A stretch of 64,000 nt of DNA from Ephydatia muelleri (taxonomy: Eukaryota; Porifera; Demospongiae; Spongillida; Spongillidae). The stretch is taken from the NCBI GenBank assembly GCA_013339895.1, contig JABACO010000101.1, forward strand, positions 1 to 64,000, in the 5' to 3' direction. The position numbers and the translations under genes are program-made. Positions 1 to 11,715 of the stretch are shown one piece after another; positions within the stretch are counted from its first letter, which is position 1; each line of letters opens with the position of its first letter. Under the pieces are notes generated by a model, which was given only the letters and a program-made list of their open reading frames with translations, was not told the origin of the DNA and made no database searches.

Positions 1-560
1 GGGTGTCGGTGTGGGGGTGGGTGTGTGTGGGGAGGTGGTGTCGTTGTGGGGCGGTGGGTGTCGTTGTGGGCGGTGGTGTCGGTGTGGGGCGGTGGTGTCG
101 GTGTGGGCGGTGGGTGTCGTGTCGGTTTGGGGCGTGGGTGTCGGTGTGGGCGGTGGGTGTGGGTGTGGTGCGGGGTGTGCGGTGGGTGTGGTGCGGGTGT
201 GTGGAGGGTGCGTGTGGGTGTGTGTGGGTGTCGGGCGGTGGGTTTGGGGAAGTGTGTGCGTGGGTGTGGTTGTGGTTGTGGGTGTGGTGAGGTGTGTGGG
301 TGGGGAGGTGTGTGTGAGGTGAATGTGGGGAGTGGGTGTGGGTGTGGGGAGGTATGTGGGTGAGGTGTGTGTGTGAGATGAATGTGGGATGGTGGGTGTC
401 AGGCGGTCGGTGTTGGGAGGTGGGTGTGAGTGTGGGAAGGTGGGTTTGGGTGGGAGGTGGTTGAGTGTGAGTGTGGGGAGGTGGTGGGTGTATGGAGTTA
501 GGTGTGGGTGTGATGTGGGGATGTGGGAGATGGTTTCAGGTTATGGAGCATGTGAAGGTA
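1..560 (+). repeat. GT-rich minisatellite, block of ankyrin gene A array
   Basis: About 560 bases of degenerate GGTGTGGGTGTGGGGAG-type units, with G on the plus strand. The same satellite recurs in the introns of the ankyrin array at 36-57 kb. The long valine/glycine/tryptophan or proline/threonine/histidine reading frames over it are by-products of the repeat and not genes. Runs of GGG and GGGG make G-quadruplex formation on the coding strand likely. Confidence 0.9.
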
Positions 561-788
561 GAGGGTGTAGGGAGTGTACAAGAGGTTAGTACACATACAT
601 GTACCTTGATATGTTATATCGATCATCCAAGTACTGTACACAGTATAGGTCATATGAGAGGTCAGTGACAGTAAGTTTTCGTCCTGGTCCCATGGCAGGA
701 CTTTTCAACACTACAAAAAACAATATCTATTATGTAATCACAAATGTTATGCACTACAGAATGCATCACAAATGTTATGCACTACATT
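530..788 (+). repeat. Array-unit segment downstream of the minisatellite (gene A copy)
   Basis: This is the stretch that always follows the minisatellite in the ankyrin array: CAGGTTATGGAGCATGTGAA, then a CATGGCAGGACTTTTCAACA segment. It matches 40770-41030, 43698-43950, 47290-47550, 49748-50000, 55110-55340 and 57045-57300. It shows that an array like that of gene B lies upstream of the window. Confidence 0.85.
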
Positions 789-2389
789 ATAAGTCATTTG
801 GTGTAGTACAAATATATGTTTGAAACGTTTTCTCTCATTTTGATAGCTACCCATATGTAGACTGAACTAGTGGCATCAGAAGGACATTCAAAATGCTATG
901 AAGCAGATAAAATTATAAATACAAAGTACACAAGCTGTATTATATGAACAGTTTCAATTATGAAAAGCTGTTCATAGTTTGGCAAACCTGTACTAGGCAA
1001 CACGAGAATAGCTTTACTTGTCAGGAGATTAGTTAATGCACTGATATTATTGATCACACCAACGCACCCCTGCCCGGACTTTCCAAGTACTCCCATGCAC
1101 ACACCTAGTTGTCTCTCCCACTCTTCAAATAGGGAATCATACAAAAATATATACTGGTATCCACTTATAGATTCAGATTCAATTATGCAACACTACTATA
1201 CGTTAATATGCTGTATGAAAATCTGTTTGATGAAAGTAACACCTGATATCATGGACTGGAGCTAATAGATTTGGTTCTATACAGTCTTCAAGTTCCGCAC
1301 CTTATCCATCTAATCCACATAGAACATTGATCTTCAGTAAATGATAGTTTCTTCATATTTCTGTTTCATATAATAGGCGTTCTTGTTTGTAAAATTGAGC
1401 CAACATCCATATTAGAATACCAACGCATATTGATATGAATATCTCGGCATGAGGCCTCTCTGCTTTCCGGAGTATTTTTTCTCTAATGGAGATGTGGCAG
1501 AATATGTTCTCAATTCAACACTGAATCATAGAAATGTGTGTATAAAATGTGTGTGGTGCTACAAGATCATGTGGGGCGTAAGGCATTGCATGTGGTGCAT
1601 GGAGTAGTGGATGCTCCATAGTATGCATTGTTGATTGGTGATGTGTTTTGCTCCAGGTGTGTGTGGATAATAATAGCCTATCATAAATATTTGTGGATCC
1701 CAATAGCATTGCACATATAATAATGCCATACAGGCTTCCACAGCTTAGCCAGTTTGGCATGACCAAGTCACTAAATTAATAATCTGCCGTCCATGTACCT
1801 AATATGAGACTATGCCATGTGAGGTCAGTTAGCGGATGTAGCAAGCATGATATATGTATGAACACCTGTACATTAATGCACTGTTTGGATGCATATCCTT
1901 CTGGAGATTAGGGTACAACTAGTCATTTCTGATGATGCACGGTGAGCTTTGCACATTCAATGCAGGGAAGGGTTATTGCGTGCATCACATATATATAGTT
2001 CCAGCCATTCCGCTAATTGGCCTGATATTAGTGGGCATCTCTTAGTCCTGTGAAAGATGTGCAATCATGTTTAGACCCTTATTTGCAGGACCCTCCCACC
2101 ACATTCGTCATATCCATGTTTTGAATACTACACTCACATAGGGTACTTACCTGCCAACAAAGATCATGTCTATTGTATGTGCTCTAAACTTTATAATAGC
2201 CATGTGGCTTACAAAAATATGCTAGCTAACCATTTGCCATTACTACTACTAAATAAAATGCACAAAGGCTTATTTTGTAGTATAAACAAACAACTTCCAC
2301 ATGATTTATAGCTAATTACACAGTAGATTTGTGCATTTGTTTGCATACTTTTATACCACAAAAGAAGACATGCAATTTGTATTTTTCAG

Positions 2390-3314
2390 AATGGGGAAAC
2401 AGCCCTGGACATAGCCATGAGAAAAGGTCACAGTGAAATAATAGAAGTATTGAAGAGTACTTCTCAAAGCAAGGTAAAATGCACATTAGACCATCTAGCA
2501 ATCTGCAATATTACCTATGTTATTTATAGCTAATTACACAGTAGATTTGTGCATTTGTTTGCATACTTTTATACCGCAATTGTCATGTTATGGACCTTTC
2601 TGAAAATAAAAATTGCATGTCTTTAGCTGATGTCACACAGTCATGGAAATAGAAGGGGGGGGGGGCACCTTTAAAAGTGGTATTACTTGTCCATTATAAC
2701 GGGCTGCTTGCTTTTTGTTTTTAAAAAATCTTATGCTGTAAATTATCACTCGTTTCATATTTTTGTTGTATTTCATGTTGGCCAAGTGATTTCTATACAA
2801 GGAAACAAAGTGAAGTAACTTATTAGGATATAATGCATAGTTGTTTTTCCATATCAGCGGGGGTCAACTTCTGTTAACTTGTGAGCACTGTAACTTCTTT
2901 GCCATAACTGCCGAAGGTATTTTATTTTAAGATAGTTAGGCTTGCAGTTATCATTTGTTTAATATTTATAGTGTCTCTTTGTGACGTTTCTATAAGGACC
3001 TGTTTCCTTTAACACAAATAGTCCTTTAATGTGTGACTATAACTAGTACAAGGTCCTTTGTATCCCACTCCAAGCTTCTTGACTAGAACATTTGTATTTT
3101 CTTGTAGCATGTGCTAGTTAAATGATGTACTGGTCAATAATTTTGCATTGTCTGATTGATTGTTAGGTACACTCTGATGAACAAAGGAGAGGTAAGGTTA
3201 ATTTGTGACTTTGGCAATATACACATGATCTTGTGCTTTGTATGCATTTATTTAGTAGTGACAACATCAAATATGATACATGTTAATGCAGAAACAGTTG
3301 ATGAGGGTGCTTAG
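2390..3314 (+). CDS. Ankyrin gene A, C-terminal exons (5' part outside window)
   Basis: Three inferred exons. 2390-2473 (84 bp) follows TTTTTCAG and encodes a capping ankyrin repeat (NGETALDIAMRKGHSEIIEV, then a LKSTSQSK end) before GTAAAA. 3167-3191 (25 bp) lies between TTAG and GTAAGG and encodes VHSDEQRR. 3292-3314 (23 bp) follows GCAG and encodes ETVDEGA plus TAG. Phases fit throughout: 0, then 0 to 1, then 1 to stop. The same three exons are repeated in copy B. Ankyrin repeats are protein-binding helical repeats; the partner is unknown. The splice model rests on consensus sites and phase only. The first exon is well supported; the two micro-exons are inference. Confidence 0.65.
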
Positions 3315-4017
3315 AACCACCATTTATTGGTTTTCCTGGCAAAAGTATTTTTTGTTGCGAATGAAGTGGCAATAAGCTATATGAAACTGATAATTTTCTT
3401 AGAGATAGCTACACCTTGACATAGGGGCAAACTATTGTATTCTATTACACTCTCACTGTATAGTTTTCACCTTTGCATAACTGTCAATAACAGCACAGAT
3501 AATGTATACTATCTCTGATAGAGTAAGGATGCAAGTTAATATTTCTGACAAAGATTGATCAATAAAATCAAGAGTACACAAATGACATAAATTGTAATAG
3601 ATTGCACTAAAAATGGTGATTTCAGTACGATCTTCAAATGGAAAAATTTCGTTCATCAATTACTAAATCATAATGGAATTGTTCATCACCTCAAACTATC
3701 AAAAGTAAATAATAACTCACTATTGAGGTTATCTAATTTTAAGTACCTAATAAAGCTTGATTTATTTATAGATTGACTAATGTTTATTAAAATTAGTTGG
3801 TTCATCTTGAATATTTGATATGATTTTTTGAATCCCATGATCAAATTGTATACATTTGTTTACACACATTTGCCTAGTTTGAAAGGATTATGTCATAAAT
3901 CAGTTTGCAGATGTCAATACTGTGAAATTCAATCCTTTGTTTTCCAATTGCAAACACAATCATGTAATTTGTTATACACATACAGTTACTCCATTAAACT
4001 AAATGATAACACAAAAC
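3315..4017. other. No gene seen (AT-rich)
   Basis: AT-rich sequence downstream of the ankyrin stop codon. Short reading frames at 3453-3659 and 3828-4115 have no recognisable domain and are treated as chance. The whole stretch is duplicated at 60231-60934. Confidence 0.6.
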
Positions 4018-4225
4018 TCATACAAAAAACTCTTCATCGTCACTGTCCACCTTCATTGTCCCCAACACGGAAGCTGCATTGCCCCGTTGGACGGCAACTG
4101 ATAGTCTTTGGGTAAGGGTAAGCATAGGAGTTAGCTTCACCAGACACCTGCCTCAACCGCTGGCCCAACTCTTTAAGGAACTGAGTTGTCCTTGATCCAA
4201 ACACTCCAGTCGTCTCTATTGCCAC
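4018..4225 (-). mobile_element. Retroelement reverse-transcriptase ORF, C-terminal fossil (copy A)
   Basis: The minus strand encodes a short stretch resembling the conserved C-terminus of reverse-transcriptase ORFs common in sponge, cnidarian and mollusc genomes, with GVFGSRTTQFLKELGQRLRQ followed by a piece rich in Q, R, N and A. Only about 70 codons remain and the fragment is broken. The element class is not resolved. It is older than the segmental duplication, since the same fragment is at 60935-61142. Confidence 0.55.
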
Positions 4226-4610
4226 ATATATAATAATATTTACACAACATTTGTTATTAAATCTGTTATTTATAATAACGGCAAGTTTTTGTGTGAGGGA
4301 ATAAATTAGATTGTAAACTAAATCAAGGTCCCTAAATTTGTGACCACGTATTCTATTAAAAATTAGTTGCTTGTCTTTTCATATGTAAAGTATAAACCAC
4401 ATGATTATTTAATCATTCATGGATTTCATAATATACTTAGTTTAATCACTTACATGTAATAATAATTTCTAAACTGCGCTTATTTTGATGATGATTCTTG
4501 ATCTATATAGATATTTTTTATCACCACTGGGACTGTAGAATGTTGTTTCAAATTAAACAGCTTTAGGGCTAGGAGGATCCTGAATGGTGAATCTAGGCTA
4601 ATATGGCTTA

Positions 4611-4768
4611 TGCATCGAGGAAAGAATAAAAACAGAACTAAATGCAAAAATGATTACACTACTCATTATGTCTAAGGATGTTGCATTTAGAGCTTTTTGA
4701 CAATGTAACATTCTTAGACATAATGAGTATAGTGTAATTATTTTGCATTTAGTTCTTTCCTCAATGCA
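4611..4768. repeat. Long imperfect palindrome / foldback (copy A)
   Basis: Arms start at TGCATCGAGGAAAGAA and end at TTCTTTCCTCAATGCA. They pair through AACTAAATGCAAAAATGATT and CATTATGTCTAAGGATGTT over about 65-70 bp each, leaving a short loop near 4690-4700. Consistent with a miniature inverted-repeat or foldback element, or a hairpin RNA precursor. Copy B: 61507-61665. Confidence 0.85.
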
Positions 4769-5221
4769 CAGCTATTACTGCATTATTGGACACAATAGCT
4801 AAAGATGTGAATTGCGTTCAATCAACATACGTCATTTCTTAATACCATGTGGTTTTTATTTTTAAAGTTCCTTGCTAGAAATACATTCTAGACTCTCTGT
4901 GTTATGTTTGTGTTGTGTGCATGTATTTGTCAGTTTTGATGGTCTTATAAAGTGTTCTCTTGAGTAGTGGGTAATGAATCTTTTGTCCAGAGTGGTAGTG
5001 GCTTTCAGTTGGTGAATGAAAAGCTGCATAAAGATTATCCCTACATTAGTGATGCCCATTGGTAGGTAAAGCAATACATCGTTATAATTTAAAAGTCACA
5101 ATACACATCATATCACCATATTTACTCATTTCATATATGAAACAGAGAAGGCCCTCACAAATGTACCTGAACTGAGGTAAAAATAGTTAGTAGTGATATT
5201 GTATACACCAACACTCATACA

Positions 5222-6028
5222 TACACATACATATTTTTCAACAGCTACGTGCAACTGTACATTGCCAGAGATGATATTCATTGAATTTTACATCTGCATC
5301 AGATTAATAGACAATGCAGATTTCATCCCTATTTAGACCAAGATAAATAGTATTCATATATACAGGGATAATATACTATTCTGTATTATTTTTCTTTGGC
5401 AAAATGTTTCACAGACACAACACGTCGATCTTGGCTATGCATAAAATCCACTGTAAAGGCCTCACTTTATCTCAATATTGTGCAATAATGTTATGTAAGC
5501 ACGTGCCCACAATACTGTGGCAAAAACCTTTTACCTTCTACAGTAAAAATAGAGCCCTACAAATACCATTTGCCTACTCCAAAAATGTGGTTTAAATTAA
5601 AATATAAATACCATAAAATGTCTAACTGCTACTCTTAAATTGGATGGAACTGTAATATTCAATGCACAGCCATTACAGCACATACATATTACGTGCAACT
5701 GTGCATTGCCAGAGATGATATTCATTTGCATGGGATTAATAGACAATGCAGATTTCTGTCCTCTTTACACCAAGATAAATAGTATATTCTATTATTTTTC
5801 TTCAGCAAATTGTTTCACAGACACATGCACTGTAACATGTCTTGGCTATGCATAAAATCCACTGTAAAGCCTCACTTTATCTCAATATTTGTGCAATAAA
5901 TGTTATGTAAGCACTTGCCCCACAATACTGTGGCAAAAACCTTTTTTACCTTCTACAGTACAAATAAAGAGCCCTACAAATACCATTTGCCAACTCTTTG
6001 CCTACTCCAAAAATGTGGTTTAAATTTA
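5222..6028. repeat. Local tandem duplication (units 5222-5597 and 5675-6028)
   Basis: Both units contain GCAACTGTRCATTGCCAGAG, then a CTTGGCTATGCATAAAATCC stretch and end at CCAAAAATGTGGTTTAAATT. No domain or consistent open frame is seen. The matching pair in copy B is about 62120-62505 and 62583-62930. Confidence 0.85.
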
Positions 6029-6598
6029 TCTTACATGACATTACAATACTATGCACACTCACCACCTGTCTTACTTAATGAAACAGCTAAAGCAGCGCCT
6101 CGGCTATTTTTTTACCAGACTCATTTCATGTTAATCGACATTAACCATACTTGACAAAAATAGTAAGTTGTGTCTTCATATTTGTTTATCTAACAAAAGC
6201 AAACTGTTTTATTATCAATTTGGGTCATTGTTTGCACAACGATAGAGGATGTTGTTTATCACACATTACACCCATAGCCTTTATTTCATAAGCAATACTG
6301 TACTGATCCTGCTTGATGGAAATGAAAGCAACTTGTGGATTACAACATGTACATGGACATAATACTGACTTTAAATCTTAGACTTTCTCAGAAAAAAGTT
6401 TGCATTTCAAACAGTATGGCGTTCCTTGACAATGTGATTTTTCACCACTGTACATGGCAATGGAAAATTGACCGACCACCTGTAATGCAGCAGTCATTGT
6501 GAGCCTTAGATTAGTTTGTTTGTTGTTCAGTTAAAAAAGGTAGCCTTTGGCACATTTATTGCAAGTGATTTTCCCTTCACTCACAGACCCTATCACAT

Positions 6599-6731
6599 TC
6601 CAGCTATGGCTGACAAGAAAACCAAGATAGCCATTTAAACAGAGCTTTTAAACAATCCTACAATTGTTGGTAGAAAATGTTATGTGATGGACGAAAAAGA
6701 TGACAACTTTGTACTTTTCAAGGGCCTGTAG
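6599..6731 (+). pseudogene. Possible decayed exon, unknown family
   Basis: After a CATTCCAG acceptor-like site, a single frame reads MADKKTKIAI, one TAA, then TELLNNPTIVGRKCYVMDEK and DDNFVLFKGL before TAG. The composition on both sides of the TAA is protein-like. The same stop is present in copy B near 63519, so it predates the duplication. It may instead be chance sequence; no family is recognised. Confidence 0.25.
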
Positions 6732-7631
6732 GTGGTTTAATGTTATATTTTAATAATAGAATTTTATGTTCACTCTCAAGTCATAATACGAAACACATCT
6801 TGCTATAATATAGTCTCGTGTAATGTACAAACCTCATACTGTCTCAGAGCCTACGAATTCTTCAGATCTATTGATAGCAGAACTATACTCCAACTTTGCA
6901 GTTTGAAAAAAAATGTATTGGTAAAGCGCATCTTTATATATGCAGCATTCAGTCCAACGTCTTATATAACCATCAAAACATTGTTGCAGAATCACAGCTC
7001 TTCAAGCGATCACATCATATGAAGTCCAGGTGTTATGGTACTGCTGGAATACATGTAGTATAGTTCAGGTCTAGCTTCATGTTAAACTTTATGACATTAT
7101 AGTATAATGCTCTGTTTTCGCTTCTGAACTAATGGTAGGTACAGAAGTTGTTGAAGGAACATATTCCAACTACTTATAAACATGTGAGAGGGCACACATT
7201 ACTTCTTGGCTTATACTGTACATCATGATGCAAATCAGTCCAAAGCAGTATCACAGTTAGATGTGTGCTCATAAAATGTCTAACTGCTACTCTATTCTAA
7301 CAATTGGAATACCAGTGTGCACATGTACTTTGCACTTTCTCACTATAGTTTATAATTTTCCTCTCTTGAATCAGAGGGAATTTCAGCTTTGATATATCAA
7401 GCCAAAGCAACTTGTCACAGTTGAACGAGTGCTTGTAAATAACAGTACACTGTGTAACTTCTACTCTATTGGAACATGTATACAAGCATGTGCATATAGT
7501 GTGTACTCTAGCATTCAATAGCTAGTTTGTAACTTTCCTCTCTTCAATTAAATCGAATTTGTTCATGTTTTTTAATAAATGATACATTCTTTCAGTAACT
7601 AGGCAATGTGCTTACATTTTTCTTTCCCTAG

Positions 7632-7913
7632 AAATTCCTTCTCCTCCAATTGGATTGAACGTTGATAGTGTCAATAGCACATCTATATCCATATCTTGGC
7701 AACCTCCATATGATGCAAAGTATATCATAAGAAAATATCAAGTCAGCTACACTATGCACGGTGGAAGTGAACAGCTTCATGAAGTTCAGGACACAACCAG
7801 TACTGACCTGATTTCTCTTGAACCACACACTGAATACACTATACGTGTAAGGGCCAAGACGGTACATTTTGGGGACTACTGCACTCCGATCACAATTCAC
7901 ACTCTAGAGACAG
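7632..7913 (+). CDS. FN3-domain exon 1 of an FN3-Roc-COR-death gene
   Basis: A 282-bp exon between CCCTAG and GTAAGA encodes one complete fibronectin type III domain of about 94 residues: EIPSPPIGLNVDSVN, then the strand-B tryptophan motif SISISWQPP, the strand-C motif YQVSYT, and EPHTEYTIRVRAKT with the conserved tyrosine and leucine-rich end. Both ends are phase 1, the usual arrangement for FN3 modules, so it can be duplicated or skipped without a frame change. FN3 domains are beta-sandwich binding modules. The start of the gene is not visible. Linkage to the downstream Roc-COR exon is by position and by known sponge domain combinations, not by a transcript. Confidence 0.8.
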
Positions 7914-8631
7914 GTAAGATGAGACAGAAATATATAGAATTGTTACAAATTTGCTTTGTAACTTATGATCCAGCAGGCTATGTTTTGCACGGTGGTTACA
8001 GTTTAACATCCTTACCCAAAAACCTAACACTTATACTCTGTATAAACCTCGTCCTTCATACTGTCTCAGAGCCTACGAATTCTTCAGATCTATAGATAGC
8101 AGAACTATACTCCAACTTTGCAGTTTGAAAAAAAATGTATTGGTAAAGCTCATCTTTATATATGCACAAATTCAGTCCAACGTCTTATAACCATCAAAAC
8201 ATTGTTGCAGCTCTTCAAGCGATCACATCATGTGAAGTCCAGGTGTTATGGTACTGCTGGAATACATGTAGTATAGTTCAGGTCTAGCTTCGTGTTAAAC
8301 TTTATGACATTATAGTATAATGCTCTTGTTTTCGCTTCTAAACTAATGGTAGTTACAGAAGTTGTTGAAGGAATGTATTCCAACTACTTATAAACATGTG
8401 AGAGGGCACACATTACTTCTTGGCTTATACTGTACATTATGATGCAAATCAATCCAAAGCGGTATCACAGTTAGATTGTGTACATGTACTTTGCACTTTC
8501 TCACTATAGTTTATAATTTACCTCTCTTGAATCGAAGGGAATTTCTGTTTTGATATTAATTCTGCTCACTGATGTATTGTGTTAGTATTTTTCAGTGCAT
8601 ATAAACATAGGCTTGCATTTTTCCCTACTAG

Positions 8632-8911
8632 AAATTCCTTCTCCTCCAATTGGACTGAAAGTTGATAGTGTTAATAGCACATCTATATCCATATCTTGGC
8701 AACCTCCACATGATGCAAAGTGTATCATAAGAGAATATCAAGTCAGCTACACTATGCACGGTGGAAGTGAACAGCTTCATGAAGTTCAGGACACAACCAG
8801 TACTGACCTGATTTCTCGAATCACACACTGAGTACACTATACGTGTAAGGGCCAAGACGGTACATTTTGGGGACTACTGCACTCCAATCACAATTCACAC
8901 TCTAGAGACAG
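8632..8911 (+). pseudogene. FN3-domain exon 2, tandem copy with a 2-bp deletion
   Basis: Near-identical copy of the 7632 exon with the same acceptor and donor, but 280 bp instead of 282. A two-base loss at LISLEPH (here LISRITH) shifts the frame to a stop a few codons later. Because the exon is phase 1-1, transcripts that skip it would keep frame. Either a dead duplicate or a sequencing error in this assembly. Confidence 0.75.
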
Positions 8912-9441
8912 GTAAGATGTGACAGAAATATATAGATTTGTACTGATTTATGATCCAGCAGGCTATGTTTTGCATGGGGGTATATACAGTTTAACATCCT
9001 TACCCAAAAACCTAACAGTTAATTTTGTAAATTTGATCGATACACTCAGTTGAATACTTGTACATATTAGTTACAGCAAAAACATAATACCGTCTTATTT
9101 CAATGTACAGTATTCATCATTTGGAATCATTTCCACAAACAGAGACCTAACACATACATTATATAATTTCAGTACTTGCTATGGAAATGTAGACATGCTT
9201 TGAAGTTGAATGGCTAATTAATGGTCAGAGCTCTTAAAACTCTCCGATTCTGTGAATAGCTGTGTAGATGTCATTTAAGACTTATGGAATATCAAATCTT
9301 GACAAACATGCACTATGGTCCCTTTTCGCGGAAACAATCCCGTTGTAATGTCTAAAGGTGTAAAGTTCTCTGCATTTGCACTGGTAGCATACATGTGTAT
9401 TTTATGGTTTGATCATAATTTAATTTCCTTTCTCTTATCAG
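8912..9441. other. Intron-like sequence, no exon seen
   Basis: AT-rich. Bases 9140-9360 resemble 11800-12060 (AGAGACCTAACACATACATT against GGAACCTAGCGCATACATAA and onward), so the introns either side of the Roc-COR exon share a repeat. Confidence 0.5.
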
Positions 9442-11573
9442 CAAATGTATCCGCTGTTTGAACAATTCTAACATATCACGTTTAAAACAACTGAGAATTA
9501 TCAAATTAATTTCTATGGAACCCCAAGAGCTGGGAAAACCACTCTTAGAAAACAGCTCCTGAGAGTTTGTTGAGGGTGATAGGGTTGCAACCCAGTGGCA
9601 GCAACATTGAACCTAGCCAAATATTGCAGAAGTGTGTGGTCCTATTTTTGTTCAACGAATAGCGATGACTAATGAGGGACGCAATGAATGGAAATGGACT
9701 TGCCCAAAAATTAGACGACATAGCAAAATCCCTAATGCAATGCTTAGGCAATACAAAATTACACTGTGATACTGAAAGCAATGATCTTCCTGAAGAATCA
9801 TTACATGAACATATGATTAAAATGATGGACAGCAGAATTCAAGTTAGAGTCTCAACATAGTGTTGGATCAAGTGATTTGGGTGCAGACAGACCACCAATG
9901 CAGGTTTTAACAGAAGAACAAGGGAAACAATTTCACCCTTCTGAAACTTTTGAAACAAATGAAATACAAAACTGTTTACAACAGATATAGATATTACAGA
10001 GCTTTTCCGCAATGCTATTAAAACCGGGAATGGGAGGAGGTGGTTGGAGCTCTTAACATTGATAAAGCAACGTTTCTGCAAATTATGATGGCGGGGGACA
10101 GCCCAGCTTTCAAGAGATATTTCCTCTACTAATAAGTGGTCCATCTCTAACAGTTCTTGTTTTTAAATTGACCGATGATCTTGAAGCATTACAATCCAGT
10201 TCAGTATCAGCCAGAAAGTCAACGTGAAGGGCAAAAGGTGTGGCAGGATACCTATGTTGTCAAAGATATTATTTCCCATGCCCTTGCCAGTTTTGCAGTG
10301 TTACAAAACACACTTTATTGCCGTTTCCATGCAAAATATTATTAATTGGCACTCATAAGGATCAACTGGAGGTCTCTCAACACCCTCAATCTGACAAAGT
10401 GAGAAATAAAAAAGCACAAATTGAAAGCATTGCTATGAAATTGTATGGCTGGCTGCACCCATCAAAAGCATTTGAATCCATCCAGTGCAAAGCATGGAAG
10501 ACTTAATTACTGGCATTGATAATTTTAGTCAACATGATATAGTGTTAGTGAAGAAGAAAATTGAAAGAATTGATATTACAATTGAATCTCAAGATGTTCC
10601 TGCTCCTTGGCTGGTGTTTGATTTTGTGCTTCATAAACTGTGCGGAAATGAAGAAGCTCTGCAAGTTAGGAAAGAGTGACTGTAAAGATATAGCACATGT
10701 GTGTGGTATTACGGAAGACATAAATGGCGTTCTTCACTATCTCCACTATGAAGCTGGCACGTTGCTATACTATTCCGACATCCCTGGATTAATGAATATG
10801 TGATTACTTGACTTCCAGCTGATATTTGATTCCATCTCAAAAATTATTATTCAGTATTTTGAAATTCTATATCTGGCCCACACTTGAAACATAAGAAATT
10901 ATTCACACAGAAGGGACAATTTGATGCTTCAGTTCTAAGAGGTGTTGAGGGCTGCTTAAAAAGTACAGGGAACTAATTAGTCTATTACATCATCGTCATA
11001 TTATATCTAAAATGGAGGGGAACAAATATGTATTTTATGCCTTCTGTACTACCCAAAGATAGACTGTCTTGTAACCTATCTGACAAATCTTTGTGCTATT
11101 AGTGTTGTTTGATCATGGCTACTGTCCTGTTGGGCTTTTCTGTGCGGCAACAATCAAACTTATTGTTTCACACAAGTGGGAACTCAATAAAGGCGCATCC
11201 CATTTTAGAAATAAAATAGACTTCCTTTGTACATATTCAAGAATAACATATAATGTAGTATTTAGTGAATTCTCTGCACATTATGAAGTATGCCTTATGG
11301 GAGAAGATATGCTGGAAGAATTGCCGGAAGTAAAATATAAGATTTATCAAGATATGCATGATGTGCTTTCTACTGTTTGCAAAGATTTGAAATATCCATC
11401 TCCAACATATGGATTCTATTGCCCAAAGAGATGCAAGTATGAACAATGGTAGTTATGTACACGATCCACATCCTGCTACGTGTGCATTCGATGATGAGTC
11501 GCAGCAAATGAAATGTTACTATAGTGGTACTCCAAGTTATCTATCAAAGGAAGATAAGCAATGGTTTATACAG
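9442..11573 (+). pseudogene. Roc-COR GTPase exon (ROCO family), broken
   Basis: Long exon between TTATCAG and GTAAGG. In order: Roc P-loop GTPRAGKTTLRKQLL (about 9513), Roc switch DGGGQPSFQEIFPLLISGP (about 10086), Roc base-binding motif LIGTHKDQ (about 10342), then COR-domain sequence (SDCKDIAHVCG, GTLLYYSDIPGL about 10750) and the C-terminal region with LFDHGYCPVGLFCAATIK and YGFYCP (11100-11430). Roc-COR proteins are large Ras-like GTPases with a dimerising COR module that act as signalling switches. Here the motifs lie in several frames with in-frame stops, so as assembled it cannot encode one protein. The exon ends in phase 0, matching the death-domain exon. It is either a recent pseudogene or an allele with assembly indels; the motifs themselves are well preserved. 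Confidence 0.8.
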
Positions 11574-11715
11574 GTAAGGGTTACAAATGTGTCATTATAA
11601 GTCAGTTTTTGAAGGAAAGAAACTGTGAATTTTGCACCTTGAAATGTATACATGGGTAGGAAGATATCATTTTGATATTATGCTATGTTAAAACATGTGC
11701 TTAATACTATTTCAG

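Larger units (their letters stand above)
789..7110 (+). repeat. Segmental duplication, copy A (pair of 57994-64000)
   Basis: Nearly base-for-base match to 57994-64000 in direct orientation, about 57 kb apart, covering introns, exons, hairpins and the retroelement scrap. The main difference is 1114-1404 (291 bp), present here and missing from copy B. Because array units also carry sequence past that junction, copy A has the ancestral form and B a deletion. Similarity resumes again in the FN3 duplication (8062 onward). Confidence 0.92.
6839..8911 (+). repeat. Tandem duplication carrying the FN3 exon
   Basis: Unit 1 runs about 6839-7913 and unit 2 about 8062-8911, both beginning CTGTCTCAGAGCCTACGAAT and ending at the FN3 exon donor. 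Unit 1 carries roughly 300 extra bases before its exon (about 7270-7570). Copy B of the segmental duplication (63738 onward) enters the same unit at the window end. Confidence 0.88.

Noticed and set aside
3-589. Several open frames of up to 112 codons
   Set aside because: Encoded entirely by the GT minisatellite (G, V, W, C only); open in many frames at once and recurring wherever the satellite occurs.
3828-4115. 95-codon frame, perfectly repeated at 60745-61032
   Set aside because: Repetition follows from the segmental duplication, and it overlaps the retroelement scrap on the other strand; composition is not protein-like.
7628-8855. Minus-strand frames opposite the FN3 exons
   Set aside because: Shadow frames of the plus-strand FN3 exons, which have clear domain motifs and splice sites.
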